From NCBI GenBank assembly GCA_019638395.1, contig JAHBTX010000002.1:372001-436000 (forward strand): DNA of 64,000 bases, written 5' to 3'. This document shows, in pieces, positions 18,865 through 27,440 of the stretch. Each line of letters begins with the position of its first letter. Within the stretch, counting starts at the first letter, position 1. The stretch comes from Cyclobacteriaceae bacterium (lineage in GTDB: Bacteria; Bacteroidota; Bacteroidia; Cytophagales; Cyclobacteriaceae). The position numbers and the translations under genes are program-made. Below the pieces are notes generated by a model, which was given only the letters and a program-made list of their open reading frames with translations, did no database searches and was not told where the DNA came from.

Positions 18865-19457
18865 AGTTTAATCAGGTTTAATCCAGGCAGTGGGCCGCTT
18901 GGGTATTGTTGTAAATGTGCACCCTCTTTTAAAGTTCCGGTATCTACACCGGCAAAACCAATTTTATCAATCAAGTTTTTTACGATCGCTTTCGCGGATG
19001 CATCATCACCACAATAAAAAATTACGCGTTTGCCATTAGCCTCTTCGGGCGATGAACCCAAAAGTTGAGGTGTAAATGTATTGAATGCCTTTACCAGTTT
19101 CGATCCGGCAAGCATCTCTTGTACAATTTCGCTGGATGCACGACCATTCAGTTCGGCCATTTTATAATCGGGCGGAACCACTGGGTTAATTGGATCAATC
19201 ACAATTTTGTTTGTCCAGTTTGAAATCTGCTTGGCAACTGTTGGTAAATGAATCCATTGCACAGCCAGAAAAATAACATCGCAGGCAACCGCTTCCACTA
19301 TAGAACCGGCACGTACCTTACCACCAAGTTGCTTTACCAGATCAGCCAGTGAATCAGCCCCGCGACTGTTACTGATGATGACTTCGTATCCTGCTTTCAA
19401 AACATGACCGGCAAACGCCTGCCCTATTCCGCCAGAACCAATAATTCCAATTTTCAT
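18861..19457 (-). CDS. NADPH-dependent F420-reductase-like Rossmann protein
   Basis: This 198-residue protein has an N-terminal nucleotide-binding motif GIIGSGGIGQAFAGHVL. It continues with the NADP-type region ISNSRGADSLADL, the strand DVIFLAVQW and DPINPVVPP. The fold matches the F420:NADP oxidoreductase family, whose bacterial members without F420 act as NADPH-dependent reductases or related dinucleotide-binding proteins. It overlaps the CDGSH gene downstream by 4 bp. It lies 51 bp after osmC on the same strand. The substrate is unknown. Confidence 0.85.
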   Translation of the reverse strand: MKIGIIGSGGIGQAFAGHVLKAGYEVIISNSRGADSLADLVKQLGGKVRAGSIVEAVACDVIFLAVQWIHLPTVAKQISNWTNKIVIDPINPVVPPDYKMAELNGRASSEIVQEMLAGSKLVKAFNTFTPQLLGSSPEEANGKRVIFYCGDDASAKAIVKNLIDKIGFAGVDTGTLKEGAHLQQYPSGPLPGLNLIKL

Positions 19458-19508
19458 TCTTATTGTAATGTGTGTTCAAGATAAAGCGTTGCACTTAACT
19501 TATCAAAA

Positions 19509-19889
19509 TTACGCAATCGTGGTTTCGATTTGAATTGGGCTGTTGAGTGTTTTATGTACCGGACATTTCTCGGCTATTTCAAAAAGTTTGGTCCGGTGCT
19601 CGGCCGTCAGGTTACCCGTAAAATATAACTCGCGCTTAAGCGTGGTTTTAAAATCATTCTTCTCCATCGACACTTCTACACGCACACCATCTAAGGGAAT
19701 TTGTTTTCTATCTGCATACATGCGGATGGTAATGGCCGTACAAGACGCCAGCGACATTAATAAAAATTCGCCCGGTGCCGGACCGGTATCGGTTCCACCT
19801 AAATCTTCGGGCTCATCGGCTATAACGGTTTTACCAGATGCAATTAACTCTGTGCGATAATGTTCTTTACCAATTATTGCCGTTACCAT
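19509..19889 (-). CDS. OsmC-family peroxiredoxin-like protein
   Basis: This 126-residue OsmC/Ohr-fold protein carries both redox cysteines: Cys in SLASCTAITIRMYADRK and Cys in EIAEKCPVHKTLN. The Arg/Glu environment typical of thiol peroxidases acting on organic hydroperoxides is also present (GPAPGEFLLM). Members of the YhfA/OsmC subgroup are less specific than Ohr, and the exact substrate cannot be read from sequence. It lies 2 bp downstream of the nitroreductase gene, so cotranscription is nearly certain. Confidence 0.93.
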   Translation of the reverse strand: MVTAIIGKEHYRTELIASGKTVIADEPEDLGGTDTGPAPGEFLLMSLASCTAITIRMYADRKQIPLDGVRVEVSMEKNDFKTTLKRELYFTGNLTAEHRTKLFEIAEKCPVHKTLNSPIQIETTIA

Positions 19890-19891
19890 AG

Positions 19892-20479
19892 TTAGAAGGG
19901 TTTTGTCATTACAAAAAAATCCTGCGTGTACCGTTCGCGTGGAGCCACTTCGCGTGCTTTAAGATTTTCTGGCAAACTTTCCGGATCACCCGGATAACCA
20001 ATTGCCATTACCACTGTAGGTTCATGCGTTTCGGGAATGTTCAGGTTATCAATTAACACTTGCTTGTTGTAGCCGCCCATTTGGTGCACATTTAACCCTG
20101 CATGGGTTGCCTGTAATGATAAGAGTGCATTGGCAGCGCCCACATCATACTTCGCGGCACCATTTATTACACCGTTGCGAAGTAATGTTTTCCGGGCGAG
20201 GCTCACTACCAGCAACGGTGCCTGTTGCGCCCAGATTTTATTACTGTCGTTTAACGAAGCAAAGATTTTATTCCAAAGTTCTTTATTGTCGGCAACCGCG
20301 TAAATATAAACCCACGGTTGTTCATTCATACTGGAAGGCGCCCAGCGGGCAGCTTCAAACAACGATTGGATGGTTTCTTCACCTACCGTAGTTGTTGAAT
20401 AAGCCCGCTTACTTCTGCGTTCCTTAATTTCTGTCAGTACAGGATATGCTATTGTTGTTGATTTGTCCATTATTTCCAT
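19892..20479 (-). CDS. Nitroreductase-family FMN-dependent oxidoreductase
   Basis: This 195-residue enzyme is of the nitroreductase superfamily. FMN-binding features are KERRSKRAYS at the N-terminus, AARWAPSSMNEQPW (the Ser/Asn/Gln loop), DVGAANALLSLQATHAGL in the central helix and VMAIGYPGD near the end. The family reduces nitroaromatics or quinones with NAD(P)H by two electrons. The ATG at 20479 is chosen (MEIMDK), and 20470 is an alternative. Longer forms to 20503 lack support. Its neighbours (pirin, OsmC, CDGSH, and a dioxygenase plus hydrolase across the divergent promoter) suggest quinone detoxification like the MhqN/MhqO/MhqD set. Confidence 0.9.
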   Translation of the reverse strand: MEIMDKSTTIAYPVLTEIKERRSKRAYSTTTVGEETIQSLFEAARWAPSSMNEQPWVYIYAVADNKELWNKIFASLNDSNKIWAQQAPLLVVSLARKTLLRNGVINGAAKYDVGAANALLSLQATHAGLNVHQMGGYNKQVLIDNLNIPETHEPTVVMAIGYPGDPESLPENLKAREVAPRERYTQDFFVMTKPF

Positions 20480-20528
20480 ATCTGCGTTTAACAAAGAAAG
20501 CAAGCAAACAGTTTAGCGCAAATTAAAT

Positions 20529-21398
20529 TTAAGCTTCAATCAGCATTCCCATTTTACCCATCTGGTAATCGCGCATGGCTTCCATTATCTCCGTTTGCGT
20601 ATTCATTACAAATGGCCCATACGATACAACTTCTTCGTTAAGCGGTTTGCCACTCAATAATAATACACGTGTTTCTTCCAGTGCAGTTAATGCAATGCCT
20701 TCGCCATCGTTTTTAAATTGAACCAAATGCAAGCCTTCTACCATTCCAAAACCACCCACATTTAGTTTACCATCCAATAGATAAAGTACTGCATTATGGT
20801 TTTCCGGTAACGGAATGTTAATTATACCGTCTTTCTTCAACACGAGGGTAGCCGCATTCACTTCCACCTGCGAAGGCACCGGGCCTTTTGCCCCCAATAC
20901 TTCGCCAGCAAATACATTTACTGTTACCAATCCATCGGCACTTTTAATAACCGGTGCTTCATCTGCTTTAACCGGAAAATACATGGGCTGATCCATTTTA
21001 TGCTTAGCCGGTGTATTGATCCATAACTGAATAATTTCTTGTCGCCCGCCTATTTCATGAATATCATGCGGTGGACGTTCGCTGTGTATAATACCCATGC
21101 CCGCATTCATCCATTGTGCGCCACCGGCATAAATGGTACTATCGTTGCCACGGCTATCGCGATGGTGTACACCACCTTTAAATATAAAAGTGACTGGTGA
21201 AAAACCGCGGTGCGGATGTGGTCCTACCCCGGCATCATCCGGATCGATTGTAGCGGGTGCCTTTACATCGGCATGGTGCAACAATAAAAACGGATCAACC
21301 TGCTGCACCTGTTGTGTGGGCAATGGCTGACGAATCGGGAATCCACCCATATCCATTTTATGGGCGTAGAGTAATCGGGAAACGGTTCTGGTTTTCAT
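20529..21398 (-). CDS. Pirin-family protein (possible quercetinase)
   Basis: This 289-residue bicupin has the pirin metal site: HPHRGFSPVTFIF gives two His, and HRDSRGND with MGIIHSERP gives the remaining His/Glu ligands. The second cupin domain (from GEVLGAKGP) is degenerate. Some pirins oxidise quercetin (2,3-dioxygenase activity). The start is placed at the ATG at 21398. Upstream in-frame codons to 21509 run through a 125-bp palindromic repeat and are not credible. It is the first gene of the minus-strand redox cluster and faces the dioxygenase operon. Confidence 0.92.
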   Translation of the reverse strand: MKTRTVSRLLYAHKMDMGGFPIRQPLPTQQVQQVDPFLLLHHADVKAPATIDPDDAGVGPHPHRGFSPVTFIFKGGVHHRDSRGNDSTIYAGGAQWMNAGMGIIHSERPPHDIHEIGGRQEIIQLWINTPAKHKMDQPMYFPVKADEAPVIKSADGLVTVNVFAGEVLGAKGPVPSQVEVNAATLVLKKDGIINIPLPENHNAVLYLLDGKLNVGGFGMVEGLHLVQFKNDGEGIALTALEETRVLLLSGKPLNEEVVSYGPFVMNTQTEIMEAMRDYQMGKMGMLIEA

Positions 21399-21428
21399 AT
21401 GCGTTAGTCCTCCTCGGACTTGGTTAAA

Positions 21429-21553
21429 GAGCAGAATCTCAAAAGTTCTTGTCATCGCGGATTCATTCCGCGATCCCGCCAAGTAGCACTCAACGGGATT
21501 CCGGCACAAGTCCGGAATGACATTCTACCTTGGGGACTTTTGAGATTCTGCTC
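21429..21553. repeat. 125-bp cloverleaf-type palindromic element (copy A)
   Basis: Perfect 18-bp terminal inverted repeats (GAGCAGAATCTCAAAAGT at 21429-21446, complement at 21536-21553) enclose an inner GTCAT/ATGAC stem and two hairpins, TCGCGGA-TTCAT-TCCGCGA and ATTCCGG-CACAAGT-CCGGAAT. The core matches, in reverse orientation, the element at 27865-27988. It has no ORF and lies in the pirin/dioxygenase divergent promoter region. Confidence 0.85.
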
Positions 21554-21580
21554 ATGTTTTAAACAAAGTTATTACAATAA

Positions 21581-21592
21581 TTGTCTATACAA
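21581..21592. promoter_or_regulatory. Candidate operator TTGTCTATACAA before the dioxygenase promoter
   Basis: TTGT-N4-ACAA lies just upstream of the -33 region of the dioxygenase promoter. The same half-sites occur in the perfect marR palindrome at 36554. A MarR/DUF24-type regulator is plausible, but the match is short. Confidence 0.3.
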
Positions 21593-21596
21593 CTAT

Positions 21597-21624
21597 TTTG
21601 ACCGATTTTTCGTTCCTATCTTTG
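21597..21624 (+). promoter_or_regulatory. Promoter of the dioxygenase-hydrolase operon
   Basis: TTTG (21597-21600) is followed 16 bp later by TATCTTTG (21617-21624), an exact -7 box. The ATG lies 17 nt further on. Confidence 0.55.
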
Positions 21625-21641
21625 AAACAAGAATCAAAACA

Positions 21642-22598
21642 ATGAAACCACAACTGATTAACGGCATCCACCACGTAACGGCTATGGCCGATGATGCCCA
21701 AAAGAACCTTGATTTTTATACCGGCATTTTAGGACTGCGCATGGTAAAAAAAACCATCAACTTCGATGCGCCCGATGTGTATCACTTCTATTATGGCAAC
21801 GAAACCGGAAGCCCCGGCACCATCATGACTTTCTTCCCCTTTGCGGGAATGGCCAAAGGCCGGCATGGAAAAGGCCAGATGACCGTTACGTCTTTTTCCG
21901 TTCCGGCTGAAGGTTTAGACTATTGGCTAACGCGATTGAAAAAATTCAACATAAGTTTCACGGGTCCGCATCAACGGTTGGATGATGAAATGTTCATCAG
22001 CTTACTAGATGCACATGGTTTGGGTTTGGAGTTGGTGTTTAATAAATCCGATTTTCGCCCCGGTTTTACCTACGGACAAATTCCGTTGGAATACGCTGTG
22101 AAAGGATTTCATGGTGCTGTGTTGTCCGAAGATAATTCTGATCGCACTGCAAAGTTGTTGTTAGAAACGATGGATCATAAACTGATAGCCGAGAAAGGCA
22201 ACCTGAAACGTTTTTCGGCCAGCGGTATGCCCGGAGATTTTATTGATGTATTAAATACACCTGAAGCTGCTCGTGGGTTGGGTGGCAGTGGAACCATTCA
22301 CCACCTGGCTTTTGCAACAGCCGATGATACTTCGCAATTAGAGATCAGAGAAAAATTGTTGAGCAAAGGTCATCAGGTAACGGAAGTATTGGATCGGCAA
22401 TATTTTCACAGCATTTACTTTCGTGAACCGGGGGGTGTGTTGTTTGAAGTGGCTACCAATCCGCCTGGCTTTGCGATAGATGAACATCCTTCTAAATTGG
22501 GCGAAGCATTGAAACTACCACAATGGTATGAATCCATGCGCGATAAAATTGAAAATGCATTGGAGCCAGTTGAATTGAAACCTGAGAGATTTAGCTAA
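21642..22598 (+). CDS. Ring-cleaving dioxygenase, VOC/glyoxalase family (MhqO-like)
   Basis: This 318-residue protein holds two to four vicinal-oxygen-chelate modules. Metal ligands are visible as His in GIHHVTAMADD, His in TIHHLAFATAD and Glu in GGVLFEVATNPPGF. It resembles MhqO/MhqE/LinE-type proteins, which open hydroquinone or catechol rings. The ATG at 21642 follows a good promoter. Upstream in-frame codons pass through the palindromic element at 21429-21553 and are rejected. It is followed by a hydrolase gene after an 81-bp gap holding a GC-rich hairpin. With the nitroreductase and pirin opposite, it indicates quinone/electrophile clearance. Confidence 0.9.
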   Translation: MKPQLINGIHHVTAMADDAQKNLDFYTGILGLRMVKKTINFDAPDVYHFYYGNETGSPGTIMTFFPFAGMAKGRHGKGQMTVTSFSVPAEGLDYWLTRLKKFNISFTGPHQRLDDEMFISLLDAHGLGLELVFNKSDFRPGFTYGQIPLEYAVKGFHGAVLSEDNSDRTAKLLLETMDHKLIAEKGNLKRFSASGMPGDFIDVLNTPEAARGLGGSGTIHHLAFATADDTSQLEIREKLLSKGHQVTEVLDRQYFHSIYFREPGGVLFEVATNPPGFAIDEHPSKLGEALKLPQWYESMRDKIENALEPVELKPERFS

Positions 22599-22662
22599 CC
22601 CTCACCCCCTTCCCCCTCTCCCTGGGGAGAGGGGTGTCCGAGGAACGAGGACGGGGTGAGGG
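22599..22662. repeat. Nested GC-rich palindrome CCCTCACCCC...GGGGTGAGGG
   Basis: Outer arms CCCTCACCCC (22599-22608) and GGGGTGAGGG (22653-22662) enclose a perfect inner hairpin CCCCTCTCC/GGAGAGGGG (22613-22634) and a second small stem GTCC/GGAC. It separates the dioxygenase and hydrolase genes and its base composition differs from the flanks. Confidence 0.75.
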
Positions 22663-22679
22663 AAAAATTATACTTACTT

Positions 22680-23297
22680 ATGTCACACACTAAAAACATT
22701 ATCGAATCAGGCTTACCCCTTCATCAAGCAAAAAAAGCTTTGATTATGATACACGGTCGCGGGGGCTCGGCTGAAGACATTTTATCGCTTGCGCAATACT
22801 TACCCGTAGAAGATTTTTACATCGCAGCACCGCAAGCCACCAACAACACGTGGTATCCATTTAGCTTTCTGGCGCCAACACCACAAAATGAACCGTGGCT
22901 AAGCATCGCATTGAATATGCTAAAAGAATTAAGTGAGCACATTCAGCAAAATGGGATTAAGCCTGAAAACATTTTTATACTGGGCTTCTCGCAAGGTGCT
23001 TGTTTAACGGTAGAGTTTGCTGCACGCAATGCCCAAAAGTACGGTGGTGTTATTGCTTTAACCGGAGGCTTGATTGGCGATAAGCTTGAGCCTTCACGTT
23101 ACTCAGGAAATTTTTCGGGTACACCTATCTTAATGACCAACGGCACTAGCGATCCGCATGTACCACTTACACGCAGCGAGCAATCGAAACAACAGTTGGA
23201 AAAGATGGATGCAAAAGTGGAATTGCTGGTTTATTCCAATAGGCCACATACGATTCTTCAACAGGAGTTGCAAGTAGCAGCCAAGTACCTTGCCTGA
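22680..23297 (+). CDS. Alpha/beta hydrolase, phospholipase/carboxylesterase type (MhqD-like)
   Basis: This 205-residue cytosolic hydrolase has the oxyanion-hole loop MIHGRGGSAED and the nucleophile Ser in LGFSQGACL. The Asp lies in NGTSDPHVPL and the His in RPHTILQQEL. Length and motifs fit the YpfH/MhqD carboxylesterase group rather than lysophospholipases. The ATG at 22680 is chosen, because the eight upstream codons would start in the GC-rich repeat. It follows the ring-cleaving dioxygenase, an order that matches B. subtilis mhqED. Confidence 0.88.
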   Translation: MSHTKNIIESGLPLHQAKKALIMIHGRGGSAEDILSLAQYLPVEDFYIAAPQATNNTWYPFSFLAPTPQNEPWLSIALNMLKELSEHIQQNGIKPENIFILGFSQGACLTVEFAARNAQKYGGVIALTGGLIGDKLEPSRYSGNFSGTPILMTNGTSDPHVPLTRSEQSKQQLEKMDAKVELLVYSNRPHTILQQELQVAAKYLA

Positions 23298-23376
23298 AGG
23301 TCGCTGAAATAATCTTGCAATACATCATCATAAAATGCGCTAATTCAATACTCGGTTTTTGTTAACTTGGAGACCT

Positions 23377-26016
23377 ATGACAGCCGAGAAACAAAGACTG
23401 ATTGAAGATCGTGACAAAGTAAAAAACTGGCGCCAGTGGGGCCCGTATCTCACTGAGCGACAATGGGGAACGGTGCGCGAAGATTATAGCGCCAATGGCG
23501 ATGCGTGGAATTACATTTCGCACGACATGGCCCGCAGCAAAGCTTATCGCTGGGGCGAAGAAGGCATTGCCGGAATTTCTGATGACAAACAATTGCTTTG
23601 TTTGGCGCTGGCCATGTGGAATAAAAAAGATCCGATTCTGAAAGAACGCTTCTTCGGACTTACCAACCCCGAAGGCAACCACGGTGAAGATGTAAAAGAG
23701 ATTTATTATTACCTCGACTCCACGCCTACGCATTCCTACATGCGTATGCTGTACAAGTATCCGCAAAATGAATATCCGTACGCACAACTCGTAGAAGAAA
23801 GCAGACGCAGAGGTAAACACGATCGTGAGTTTGAGTTAACCGATACCAACATTTTTGCCGATAACCGTTACTTCGATGTAGCTGTTGAATATGCCAAAGC
23901 CGATGTGTGCGATATGCTGATGCAGATTACGGTTACCAACCGCGGACCAGAAGCTGCAAGCATTGAACTTTTACCTACACTTTGGTTTAGAAACACATGG
24001 GCCTGGGGCTATGATGACACGCGACCCGAAATTTATTTAGACGACAAAGGCATTATGAAAGCGAGCCACAAACAATTAGGCTCGTACTATTTCTGCTGCG
24101 ATGCAAAGCACGAAGCACTCTTCTGCGAAAACGATACCAACACGTGGCGGTTGCATCAACACTTTCAGCCGGGCACATTTAAAGATGGCATCAACGATTA
24201 CATCATTTTTAATTATCCGAGTGCCGTTAATAAAATCAGCAAAGGCACTAAAGCTGCCTATCGCATTGATTTGAATTTAAAAGCCGGTGAATCGAAAACC
24301 GTTCGCTTGCGTCTGGCTTCGCGCTTTCATCAAAAACCATTTCAACAGTTCGATCAGATTTTTACAACAGCCAAAACAGAAGCCGATAATTATTATACCG
24401 ATCTGCAAAAAGACATTGCTTCCGAAGAAGAAAAAATGATTCAGCGGCAAGCCCTGGCGGGAATGCTTTGGAGTAAACAATTTTATTATTACGATTTAGA
24501 TGTGTGGTTGCGGGGCGATCCACATCAACCACCACCACCAAGTGAACGCAAACGCAGTCGCAACCACGAGTGGGATCATCTCCACAATGCAGACATTATC
24601 TCCATGCCCGATAAATGGGAGTACCCGTGGTATGCCGCGTGGGATCTCGCCTTTCATGCTATTCCATTGGCCATGATTGATCCCGAGTTTGCCAAAAAAC
24701 AATTGCTATTGCTTACCAAAGAATGGTACATGCACCCCAACGGGCAATTACCCGCTTACGAGTGGGCCTTTGGTGATGTTAACCCGCCCGTGCATGCATG
24801 GGCTTGCTGGCGGGTGTATCGCATCGACAGCAACCTGCAAGACGGCAAGCGCGACCGAAAATTTCTGGAAGAAGTTTTTCATAAGCTCATGCTAAACTTT
24901 ACGTGGTGGGTAAACAAGAAAGACGAAAGCGGCAACAATATTTTTCAAGGAGGCTTTTTAGGCATGGATAATATTGGGGTGTTCGATCGCAGCAGCACCC
25001 ACTTGCCAACGGGTGGGTACATTGAACAATCGGATGGTACCAGTTGGATGGCCATGTACACGCTTAACCTCTTGCGTATGTCGCTGGAGTTGGCCAAAGA
25101 AAATCCCACGTATCAAAGTATGGCCACCAAATTCTTTGAACACTTTCTGTACATCGCTGGCGCAATGGCAAACGTGAATAACGAAGGCATTAACCTGTGG
25201 GATGAAGAAGATGAATTTTTCTATGATGTATTAAACCTTCCCAACAACGAGCGATTAAAATTAAAAGTACGCTCGATGGTAGGACTCATTCCATTATTTG
25301 CCGTGGAAGTTCTGGACGAAGAAATCTTTCAGAAGATGCCCGAGTTTACCGAGCGCCTCGATTGGTTTTTACAAAACCGACCCGATCTGGCCAACTTAAT
25401 TTCACGCTGGGGCGATAGGGGAAAAAATCAACGGCACTTGCTTTCCTTGTTGCGCGGTCATCGCATGAAGCGGTTACTGAAGCGCATGTTAGATGAAAAA
25501 GAATTTTTATCGCCTTATGGTGTGCGCGCACTTTCACGGCATCACCTGGAAAATCCGTATGTGCTGCATGCCAACGGCAGCCAGTTTTCGGTAAAGTATA
25601 AATCAGGCGAAAGCGATTCGTATTTATTTGGTGGCAACAGCAACTGGCGCGGACCGGTTTGGTTTCCAGTTAATTATCTGATCATTGAATCGCTGCAACG
25701 CTTTCATCATTATTATGGCGATGATTTTAAAGTGGAACATCCCACCGGCTCGGGCAACATGCTAACCCTGCGTGAAATTGCGAGCGAACTTTCGCAGCGA
25801 TTAATTTCCATGTTTAAAACTAATGCTGAGGGTAAGCGGCCCATGTATGGCGATACCGAGTTGTTTCAAACTGACCCGGAGTTTAAAAACCATTTACTCT
25901 TTTACGAATACTTTGATGGCGACACTGGCCGCGGACTTGGTGCGAACCACCAAACCGGCTGGACGGGGCTTGTTGCGAAGTTGATACAACCGATACAGAC
26001 GCGGAAGAAGAGGTGA
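23377..26016 (+). CDS. GH63/MGH1-like glucosidase
   Basis: This large cytosolic protein (879 residues) lacks a signal peptide. It begins with [21 protein letters not shown], a signature of bacterial GH63-related (mannosylglycerate-hydrolase-like) glucosidases. An N-terminal beta-sandwich region extends to about residue 330. An (alpha/alpha)6 catalytic barrel follows, with [56 protein letters not shown] and [14 protein letters not shown]. Acidic residues in these segments (AWD, YEWAFGD) are the likely acid/base pair. The substrate, probably an alpha-glucoside or glucosylglycerate-type solute, is not determined. It is a single gene. Confidence 0.88.
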   Translation: MTAEKQRLIEDRDKVKNWRQWGPYLTERQWGTVREDYSANGDAWNYISHDMARSKAYRWGEEGIAGISDDKQLLCLALAMWNKKDPILKERFFGLTNPEGNHGEDVKEIYYYLDSTPTHSYMRMLYKYPQNEYPYAQLVEESRRRGKHDREFELTDTNIFADNRYFDVAVEYAKADVCDMLMQITVTNRGPEAASIELLPTLWFRNTWAWGYDDTRPEIYLDDKGIMKASHKQLGSYYFCCDAKHEALFCENDTNTWRLHQHFQPGTFKDGINDYIIFNYPSAVNKISKGTKAAYRIDLNLKAGESKTVRLRLASRFHQKPFQQFDQIFTTAKTEADNYYTDLQKDIASEEEKMIQRQALAGMLWSKQFYYYDLDVWLRGDPHQPPPPSERKRSRNHEWDHLHNADIISMPDKWEYPWYAAWDLAFHAIPLAMIDPEFAKKQLLLLTKEWYMHPNGQLPAYEWAFGDVNPPVHAWACWRVYRIDSNLQDGKRDRKFLEEVFHKLMLNFTWWVNKKDESGNNIFQGGFLGMDNIGVFDRSSTHLPTGGYIEQSDGTSWMAMYTLNLLRMSLELAKENPTYQSMATKFFEHFLYIAGAMANVNNEGINLWDEEDEFFYDVLNLPNNERLKLKVRSMVGLIPLFAVEVLDEEIFQKMPEFTERLDWFLQNRPDLANLISRWGDRGKNQRHLLSLLRGHRMKRLLKRMLDEKEFLSPYGVRALSRHHLENPYVLHANGSQFSVKYKSGESDSYLFGGNSNWRGPVWFPVNYLIIESLQRFHHYYGDDFKVEHPTGSGNMLTLREIASELSQRLISMFKTNAEGKRPMYGDTELFQTDPEFKNHLLFYEYFDGDTGRGLGANHQTGWTGLVAKLIQPIQTRKKR

Positions 26017-26035
26017 CAATACAAAGCGAATCAAA

Positions 26036-26068
26036 AAACCTATAAGGTTTTGTAAACCTTATAGGTTT
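26036..26068. repeat. REP palindrome upstream of the RAYT gene
   Basis: Perfect 15-bp arms AAACCTATAAGGTTT (26036-26050) and its complement (26054-26068) flank a 3-nt loop. The first 12 bases recur as a direct repeat at the 3' end of the transposase gene (26704-26715). Confidence 0.9.
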
Positions 26069-26086
26069 AGAAGTAAATAGATAGAA

Positions 26087-26713
26087 ATGAACTATCATAT
26101 TCCTCTGGTACCAGACAATTATTACCATCTCTTTAGTAGAGCTGTAGGGCAAGAAATACTTTTTAAGTCAAATGAAAATTACTTGTATTTTTTAGAAAGA
26201 ATGAAACATCACGTTTTGCCGGTGGCAGACTTACTTGCATACTCGTTACTTCCCAATCATTTTCATTTAGTTATAAGAGTCAAATCAGAGAAAGAATTAT
26301 TCAATTTATTTCACTTAAAAAAGAAAAAACTTCTTAACTCAATAGAAATTTTTCTACCAGATTTTGTCATGGAACAATTTAGCAACTGGCTTAATGGCTA
26401 TACAAAAGCTTTTAACAAATTGTACAAGCGAAAAGGGGGATTGTTTATGGACTACATCAAGCGCAGCGAAGCCGCAAAGGATAGCTCATTAACTTCATTC
26501 ATTTTCTATGTTCATAAAAATGCGGTTCATCACGGACTAACAAAAAATATTGGCGACTGGAAATTTGATAGCTATAAAAGCATAATCAGCACAAAACCAA
26601 CTAAACTTAAGCGGGACGAGGTAATTGAATGGTTTGGATCTGTCAGACAATTTATTGAATTCCACCAACAACCCGTTGATTTAAAACATGAGGATATTGA
26701 TTCAAACCTATAA
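26087..26713 (+). CDS. REP-associated tyrosine transposase (RAYT, Y1_Tnp family)
   Basis: This 208-residue HUH endonuclease is of the IS200-like RAYT class. The HUH metal motif is H58-F-H60 in LLPNHFHLVIRV. The nucleophile is most likely Tyr105 in NGYTKAFNKLYKRKG, the usual RAYT context. The tail FIFYVHKNAVHHGL is also typical. RAYTs cut single-stranded palindromes next to their own gene (REP sequences). Here a perfect palindrome lies 18 bp before the start. The stop TAA lies inside a second copy, so the final codons Asn-Leu-stop are repeat-derived. The gene appears intact and could be active. Its codon use seems more AT-rich than that of its neighbours, which fits acquired DNA. Confidence 0.92.
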   Translation: MNYHIPLVPDNYYHLFSRAVGQEILFKSNENYLYFLERMKHHVLPVADLLAYSLLPNHFHLVIRVKSEKELFNLFHLKKKKLLNSIEIFLPDFVMEQFSNWLNGYTKAFNKLYKRKGGLFMDYIKRSEAAKDSSLTSFIFYVHKNAVHHGLTKNIGDWKFDSYKSIISTKPTKLKRDEVIEWFGSVRQFIEFHQQPVDLKHEDIDSNL

Positions 26714-26727
26714 GGTCTTGAAGACCT
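26704..26727. repeat. REP palindrome overlapping the RAYT stop codon
   Basis: AAACCTATAAGG (26704-26715) repeats the left REP, and the overlapping AGGTCTTGAAGACCT (26713-26727) is a perfect palindrome carrying the AGGTCTT core of the dispersed REP family. Confidence 0.85.
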
Positions 26728-26732
26728 CGCTT

Positions 26733-26758
26733 CCAAGGTTCGTGTCCCCACGAACCTA
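26733..26758. repeat. AGGTTCGTG hairpin, left copy
   Basis: CCAAGGTTCGTG-TCCC-CACGAACCTA forms a 9-bp perfect stem (26736-26744 with 26749-26757). An inverted copy lies at 27438-27464, on the other side of the RibD-like gene. Confidence 0.85.
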
Positions 26759-26810
26759 AGTAACAACCCATTAACAATACCTTTCATAAACCACAGAATA
26801 AAACAGAATT

Positions 26811-27440
26811 ATGAGCAAAATTATTTTCGATAGCGCCATATCTCTTGATGGCTTTTTTGCAGGCAATAACAGAGGCCCTAAAAATCCAATGGGTGGTGTT
26901 TCCGGGAAAATACATTCGTGGATGTTCAATCAAAAGGCTTTTTGGCAATACCTGGGAATGGAAGGCGGCAAAGAAGATGGACCCGATGGAAAATTCATCA
27001 GAGAGACTATTGACCGAACCGGAGCTTTCATTATGGGTAAACGTATGTTTGAAGAAGGTGAAGTAGTTTGGCCCAACGATTTGTATAAAGCTGATGTGTA
27101 TGTTTTAACCCACGAAAAGCGTGAACCCTGGATTCAGGAAGGAACAACTACCTTTTACTTTATTAATGATGGAATAGAAAGTGCGTTGGACAAAGCTAAA
27201 AAATCTGCAAAAGGAAAGGACATACGCATACAAGGTGGCGCCAACACGATCCAGCAATTTTTAAATGCCGGTCTTATCGATGAGTTTTTTATTCACCTTG
27301 CTCCGGTTTTTTTAGGCAGTGGAATTCGGCTTTTTGAAGGCATGAATAAAGACCTCTATGAGATTGAACTTGAAGAAGCGATATCCTCAACCCTGACCAC
27401 GCATTTAAGATACACGCTGACAAAGAAATCCAACGTGTAG
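26811..27440 (+). CDS. Dihydrofolate reductase/RibD C-terminal-like reductase
   Basis: This 209-residue protein has the RibD_C fold: IIFDSAISLDGFFAG at the N-terminus, GAFIMGKRMFEEGE (NADPH-binding turn), DVYVLTHEKREP, RIQGGANTIQQFLNAGLIDEFFIHLAPVFLGSGIRLFEG. Members are NADPH-dependent reductases of unknown substrate and are often annotated as dihydrofolate reductase family. It is flanked on both sides by inverted copies of an AGGTTCGTG hairpin, and its own stop TAG overlaps the right copy. This suggests the 3' end was shaped by repeat insertion. It may be a cargo gene of the repeat-rich island. Confidence 0.88.
   Translation: MSKIIFDSAISLDGFFAGNNRGPKNPMGGVSGKIHSWMFNQKAFWQYLGMEGGKEDGPDGKFIRETIDRTGAFIMGKRMFEEGEVVWPNDLYKADVYVLTHEKREPWIQEGTTTFYFINDGIESALDKAKKSAKGKDIRIQGGANTIQQFLNAGLIDEFFIHLAPVFLGSGIRLFEGMNKDLYEIELEEAISSTLTTHLRYTLTKKSNV

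Noticed and set aside
21398-21509. N-terminal extension of the pirin protein
   Set aside because: The extra residues are translated from the palindromic element and its flank; the ATG at 21398 gives a normal pirin start.
21420-21641. N-terminal extension of the dioxygenase
   Set aside because: It also runs through the palindromic element and across the TATCTTTG promoter box, so it is not coding.
26036-26068. Palindrome as an ordinary rho-independent terminator of the glucosidase gene
   Set aside because: It lacks a T tract, and its copy at the other side of the RAYT gene is better explained by REP function. Termination as a side role remains possible.
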